From JBHELB01 sp041859045 (GTDB lineage: Bacteria; Hydrogenedentota; Hydrogenedentia; Hydrogenedentales; SLHB01), in the NCBI GenBank assembly GCA_041859045.1, contig JBHELB010000039.1, forward strand, positions 106,110 to 170,109: a stretch of 64,000 nt of DNA. The letters are read 5' to 3'. The translations under genes were made by a program, and so were the position numbers. Positions 61,208 to 64,000 of the stretch are shown piece after piece (position 1 is the stretch's first letter; each line of letters begins with the position of its first letter). The notes below the pieces were generated by a model. It had not been told where the DNA came from, searched no databases, and saw only the letters and a list, made by a program, of their open reading frames with translations.

Positions 61208-62425
61208 ATGGCTGTATTGCAAGGAAAGGTCCTCGTGGCCCAGGGTGGCGGCCCGACGGCGGTCATCAACCAGAGCATGGTCGGCGCCGTGCTCGAGTCG
61301 CGCAAGTTCCCGCAAGTGACGCGTGTGTATGGCGCGATTCACGGTGTGCGCGGGATCATCAACGAAGATTACTACGATCTCACCGAGGCGACCACACACA
61401 ACCTCGAGGCGGTGGCGAAGACGCCGTCCTCCGGTTTGTGCTCGACGCGCGACAAACCCGATGTGGCGTACTGCCGCGAAGTGTTCAAGGTGTGTCAAGC
61501 GCACGACATCCGCTACTTCTTCTACATCGGCGGAAACGACAGCGCGGACACCTGCCGCATCGTGAATGAAGAGGCCAATAAGGCGGGATATGAGATGCGC
61601 GTCATCCACATCCCGAAAACCATCGACAACGACCTCAAGGTCACCGACCACTGCCCGGGCTACGGTTCCGCGGCGAAGTTCGTGGCGCAGGCGGTTGCGG
61701 GCGCGAACCTCGACAACCGCGCGTTGCCGGGCGTGTACATCGCGGTGGTGATGGGCCGTCACGCGGGCTTTCTGACGGCGGCGTCGGCGCTGGCGAAGAA
61801 GTATCCGGACGATGGCCCACATCTCATCTACGTGCCGGAGCGCGCTGTCACGAAGGACAAGTTCGTCAAAGACGTGAATGCGGCGTACGAGAAGTATGGC
61901 CGTTGCATCGTTGCGGCTTCCGAGGGGATCGTCGATCCCAAGGGCGTGGCGATCGCCTCGCAGTTCACCGGCGGCGAGAAGGATTCGCACGGCAACGTCC
62001 AGCTCTCGGGTACGGGCGCGCTGGGCGACTTGCTTAGTTCGTGGGTGAAGGGCGGCACGAAGATCAAGCGCGTGCGCGCCGATACGTTCGGCTACCTCCA
62101 GCGCTCGTTCCTGGGCTGCGTGAGCGAAGTCGACCAGTTCGAAGCGCGCGAAGTCGGCGAGAAGGCCGCGCAGTACGCGCTGTGGCACCACCGCGACGGT
62201 TCGGTGGCTATTCGCCGCATTGGCGATTACGCGGTGGAATACTTCCTGGCGGACCTCAAGGACGTCGCCCGCGAATCGACCGAGATGCCCGCGAAGTTCC
62301 TCAATAAGGACAGCAACGGCGTCACGGATGCGTTCATCAAGTACGCGCGCCCGCTTATCGGCGAGATGCCCATTATGGAGCGCATCGCCGCGCCGCGCGT
62401 GAAGAAGCTGTTGGCGAAGAAGTAA
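61208..62425 (+). CDS. 6-phosphofructokinase, probably pyrophosphate-dependent
   Basis: The enzyme phosphorylates fructose 6-phosphate. The donor-site motif reads GGNDS (108-112), with aspartate where ATP enzymes have the second glycine (GGDGS). The catalytic loop reads PKTIDND (136-142), with lysine in place of the glycine of ATP-dependent PFK. Both substitutions mark PPi-dependent enzymes. The reaction would then be reversible. The MGRHAGFL segment for fructose phosphate is intact. ATG 61208 has AAGGAG at good spacing. Length is 405 residues. It is next to galK, consistent with hexose catabolism. Confidence 0.93.
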   Translation: MAVLQGKVLVAQGGGPTAVINQSMVGAVLESRKFPQVTRVYGAIHGVRGIINEDYYDLTEATTHNLEAVAKTPSSGLCSTRDKPDVAYCREVFKVCQAHDIRYFFYIGGNDSADTCRIVNEEANKAGYEMRVIHIPKTIDNDLKVTDHCPGYGSAAKFVAQAVAGANLDNRALPGVYIAVVMGRHAGFLTAASALAKKYPDDGPHLIYVPERAVTKDKFVKDVNAAYEKYGRCIVAASEGIVDPKGVAIASQFTGGEKDSHGNVQLSGTGALGDLLSSWVKGGTKIKRVRADTFGYLQRSFLGCVSEVDQFEAREVGEKAAQYALWHHRDGSVAIRRIGDYAVEYFLADLKDVARESTEMPAKFLNKDSNGVTDAFIKYARPLIGEMPIMERIAAPRVKKLLAKK

Positions 62426-62436
62426 CGACAAAGCAT

Positions 62437-62464
62437 GCGGGGGATCGAGGTCTCGATCCCCCGC
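62437..62464 (+). terminator. Perfect hairpin after the phosphofructokinase gene
   Basis: GCGGGGGATCGAG (62437-62449) pairs perfectly with CTCGATCCCCCGC (62452-62464); closing the tiny GT loop requires opening a base pair or two. No T-run follows, so it may stabilise the 3' end or act as a partial terminator between pfk and galK. Confidence 0.6.
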
Positions 62465-62501
62465 GTCATTCCCGCTCCGCGTAGACGAAAGGAAGCGTTG
62501 C

Positions 62502-63674
62502 ATGGCGATCGATGTTGCTGCGGCGAAGGCGGCGTTTGTGGTGCGTTTTGGAAAGGCTCCGTCGGTAATTGCGCGCGCCCCTGGCCGCGTCAATCTGATC
62601 GGCGAGCATACCGATTATAACCACGGGTTTGTGCTGCCGATGGCGATCGAACGCGAAACGCTTATCTTGGCCACCGAACGGGACGACGGCGCGCTCAACG
62701 CCTATGCGGCCAACTTTGACGACACCGCCCAGGCGTTCTTGGGTGCGTGGGACCGCAATCCCGACCACCCTTGGATGGACTACGTTCTTGGTGTGGCGCT
62801 CGAGTTGTCCAAGAAACGCAGGTTGCTGTCCGGGGCCGACATTATGATCCTCGGCGATGTGCCGTTGGGTTCCGGGCTGAGCAGCTCGGCCAGTCTCGAG
62901 ATGGCCGCGCTGGTCATGTTCGAGCAACTCGGGCAATTTCGTCTTGAAGGTCCCGAGGCCCCGCTGCTGGGCAAGCGCGTCGAGAATCAGTTTATCGGCG
63001 TCAACAGCGGCATCATGGACCAGTTTATTGTGCGCATGGGCAAGGCGGGCCACGCCCTGTTCCTCGATTGCCGCTCGCACGAATACGACCTCATTCCCGT
63101 CGCGTTTGACGATGCCCTGTTTGTTATCGCGAACACGGGCGTATCCCGTGGGCTTTCGGCGTCGAAGTACAACGAGCGTGTGGCAGAGTGCGAGGAGGCC
63201 GTCGCGGGGCTGAAGAAGGCCACCGGCAAAGGCGATGCCACGCACCTGCGTGATTTCACTATGGACCAACTCGAAGCCGCCCGCGCCGCCATGACCGAGA
63301 CCGCATTTCGCCGGGCGCGTCACGTTATTGGCGAAGACGTCCGCACGCAGGCCGCCTGCGACGCCATGCGCCGCGGCGATGCCATCGCGCTGGGCGACTT
63401 GATGAACGCCTCCGATCACAGCCTGCGCGAGGATTACGAGGTCACTTGCGCTGAACTCGACGCCATGACCGCGATCGCCCGCGCGCTGCCCGGATGTTAC
63501 GGGTCGCGCATGACCGGCGCGGGTTTCGGCGGCTGCACGGTGAGTCTGGTCCGCAAAGACAGCGTCGAGGCGTTTTCAACCCAACTGCTCGCCCAATACG
63601 GGGAGAAAACCGGCCTTCAGGGCGAAGTCATCGTCTCCGCCCCCGCGGAAGGCGCCGGTCCTTTAGTAGGATAG
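62502..63674 (+). CDS. galK: Galactokinase
   Basis: GalK phosphorylates galactose at C1 in the Leloir pathway. The galactokinase signature GRVNLIGEHTDYNHGFVLP is at ~27-45. The GHMP ATP-binding loop PLGSGLSSSASLE is at ~123-135, and the C-terminal GSRMTGAGFGGCTVSLV motif is at ~335-351. The 390-residue length is normal. The ATG has AAAGGAAG upstream. No galT or galE is in the window; other GHMP kinases are less likely given the exact signature. Confidence 0.96.
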   Translation: MAIDVAAAKAAFVVRFGKAPSVIARAPGRVNLIGEHTDYNHGFVLPMAIERETLILATERDDGALNAYAANFDDTAQAFLGAWDRNPDHPWMDYVLGVALELSKKRRLLSGADIMILGDVPLGSGLSSSASLEMAALVMFEQLGQFRLEGPEAPLLGKRVENQFIGVNSGIMDQFIVRMGKAGHALFLDCRSHEYDLIPVAFDDALFVIANTGVSRGLSASKYNERVAECEEAVAGLKKATGKGDATHLRDFTMDQLEAARAAMTETAFRRARHVIGEDVRTQAACDAMRRGDAIALGDLMNASDHSLREDYEVTCAELDAMTAIARALPGCYGSRMTGAGFGGCTVSLVRKDSVEAFSTQLLAQYGEKTGLQGEVIVSAPAEGAGPLVG

Positions 63675-63944
63675 CGGAACTTCGAGAGAGGCCGCTTTCT
63701 CGTCGAAATCGCTCGTTTCCCTCAATTCTTGCGCGATTCCCATCGCTTCTCGGGTATTCCTCGCGAAAATCGCTTGGATTCTCCCTGATTTCTTCAGGCA
63801 GAGGATTTTTACGCATTCATTTCGCAGAAGATGGTCGCGCCTTAAAGCATTATCATGCAACACTGCTGTCCGGTTGTTTTTGAGGTTGTGGGTTGTAATT
63901 TGAGTTTTGCCAATGTGTTATAGACGGTTTTGGGAGTGATCGAT
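63675..63944. other. Non-coding stretch after galK with degenerate repeats
   Basis: No convincing gene was seen. Two related units, GAAATCGCTCGTTTCCCTCA at 63705 and GAAAATCGCTTGGATTCTCC at 63765, are 60 bases apart. Each continues with similar pyrimidine-rich sequence. The composition turns AT-rich towards the end, and a -10-like TATAGA occurs at 63919-63924. Confidence 0.5.
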
Positions 63945-64000
63945 ATGGGAATCGGAATAGACTTGGGCCTTTCCAATCGTGTAAGGACGCGAGGAACGAC
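63945..64000 (+). CDS. Possible start of a gene cut by the window end
   Basis: An ATG at 63945 has GGGAG nine bases upstream and a TATAGA element 20 bases before that. The frame stays open to the window edge and encodes MGIGIDLGLSNRVRTRGT. The product cannot be identified from 18 residues. Confidence 0.4.
   Translation, partial: MGIGIDLGLSNRVRTRGT

Noticed and set aside
61070..62593. 507-codon minus-strand frame
   Set aside because: It is antisense to the phosphofructokinase gene and has no supporting features.

Overview
The window is GC-rich bacterial DNA with almost continuous coding. Gram-negative architecture is suggested by several lipoprotein signal peptides, a periplasmic HtrA protease, a complete MoxR/BatA-BatE locus, a periplasmic STN/secretin-like protein, an O-antigen-ligase-like membrane protein, SecG and an HlyD/ABC-2 exporter. 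Dockerin, DUF5011, DUF4091, GH38 and right-handed beta-helix proteins, a sulfotransferase and a PPi-type phosphofructokinase fit an uncultured, polysaccharide-using lineage near the PVC group or Hydrogenedentes. That placement is an inference from gene content. No rRNA, tRNA, IS element, CRISPR array or origin was recognised.

Layout. 1-372 is the 3' end of an EndoIII-like glycosylase. 382-2504 is a less GC-rich patch with a Fic protein preceded by three inverted-repeat half-sites and an AadA-like nucleotidyltransferase. 2556-7756 holds a putative glycan-active enzyme convergent with a 1090-residue SGNH/DUF5011/glycine-rich exported protein. 8314-23144 is the main feature: a tightly packed, mostly overlapping run of BatD-like protein, MoxR, DUF58, TPR-PPIase, DUF4381-like protein, BatA, BatB, BatC, BatD, BatE, GlnD and HtrA, closed by a strong terminator. 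It joins a MoxR/von Willebrand envelope machine to periplasmic folding and proteolysis and to a nitrogen-sensor uridylyltransferase. 23277-28449 has an ABC-F ATPase, a degenerate GGDEF protein (minus strand), a malate/lactate dehydrogenase and a Gfo/Idh/MocA oxidoreductase.

28497-32420 (minus) is a TetR-HlyD-ATPase-permease exporter operon under a promoter overlapped by TetR-type operators, followed by a beta-propeller-like lipoprotein (minus). 33902-45412 is a carbohydrate and surface region: GH38 alpha-mannosidase, an orphan ABC-2 permease paralogue, sulfotransferase, zinc-ribbon membrane protein, STN protein, DUF4091 glycosidase-like protein and a dockerin/NHL protein. 45573-47869 has a lipoprotein and an O-antigen ligase/polymerase-like protein.

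48114-63674 is mostly housekeeping: tpiA-secG, a beta-helix lyase-like protein, a 49-residue small ORF, murA-hisD-hisC, an M48 lipoprotein, a SMUG1-like glycosylase, a DUF3592 protein, two Dpp/Opp-type ATPases, a minus-strand A-type Fe-S carrier and YgfZ-TPR fusion pair, a PPi-type phosphofructokinase and galK. The last 325 bases carry weak repeats and the possible start of another gene.
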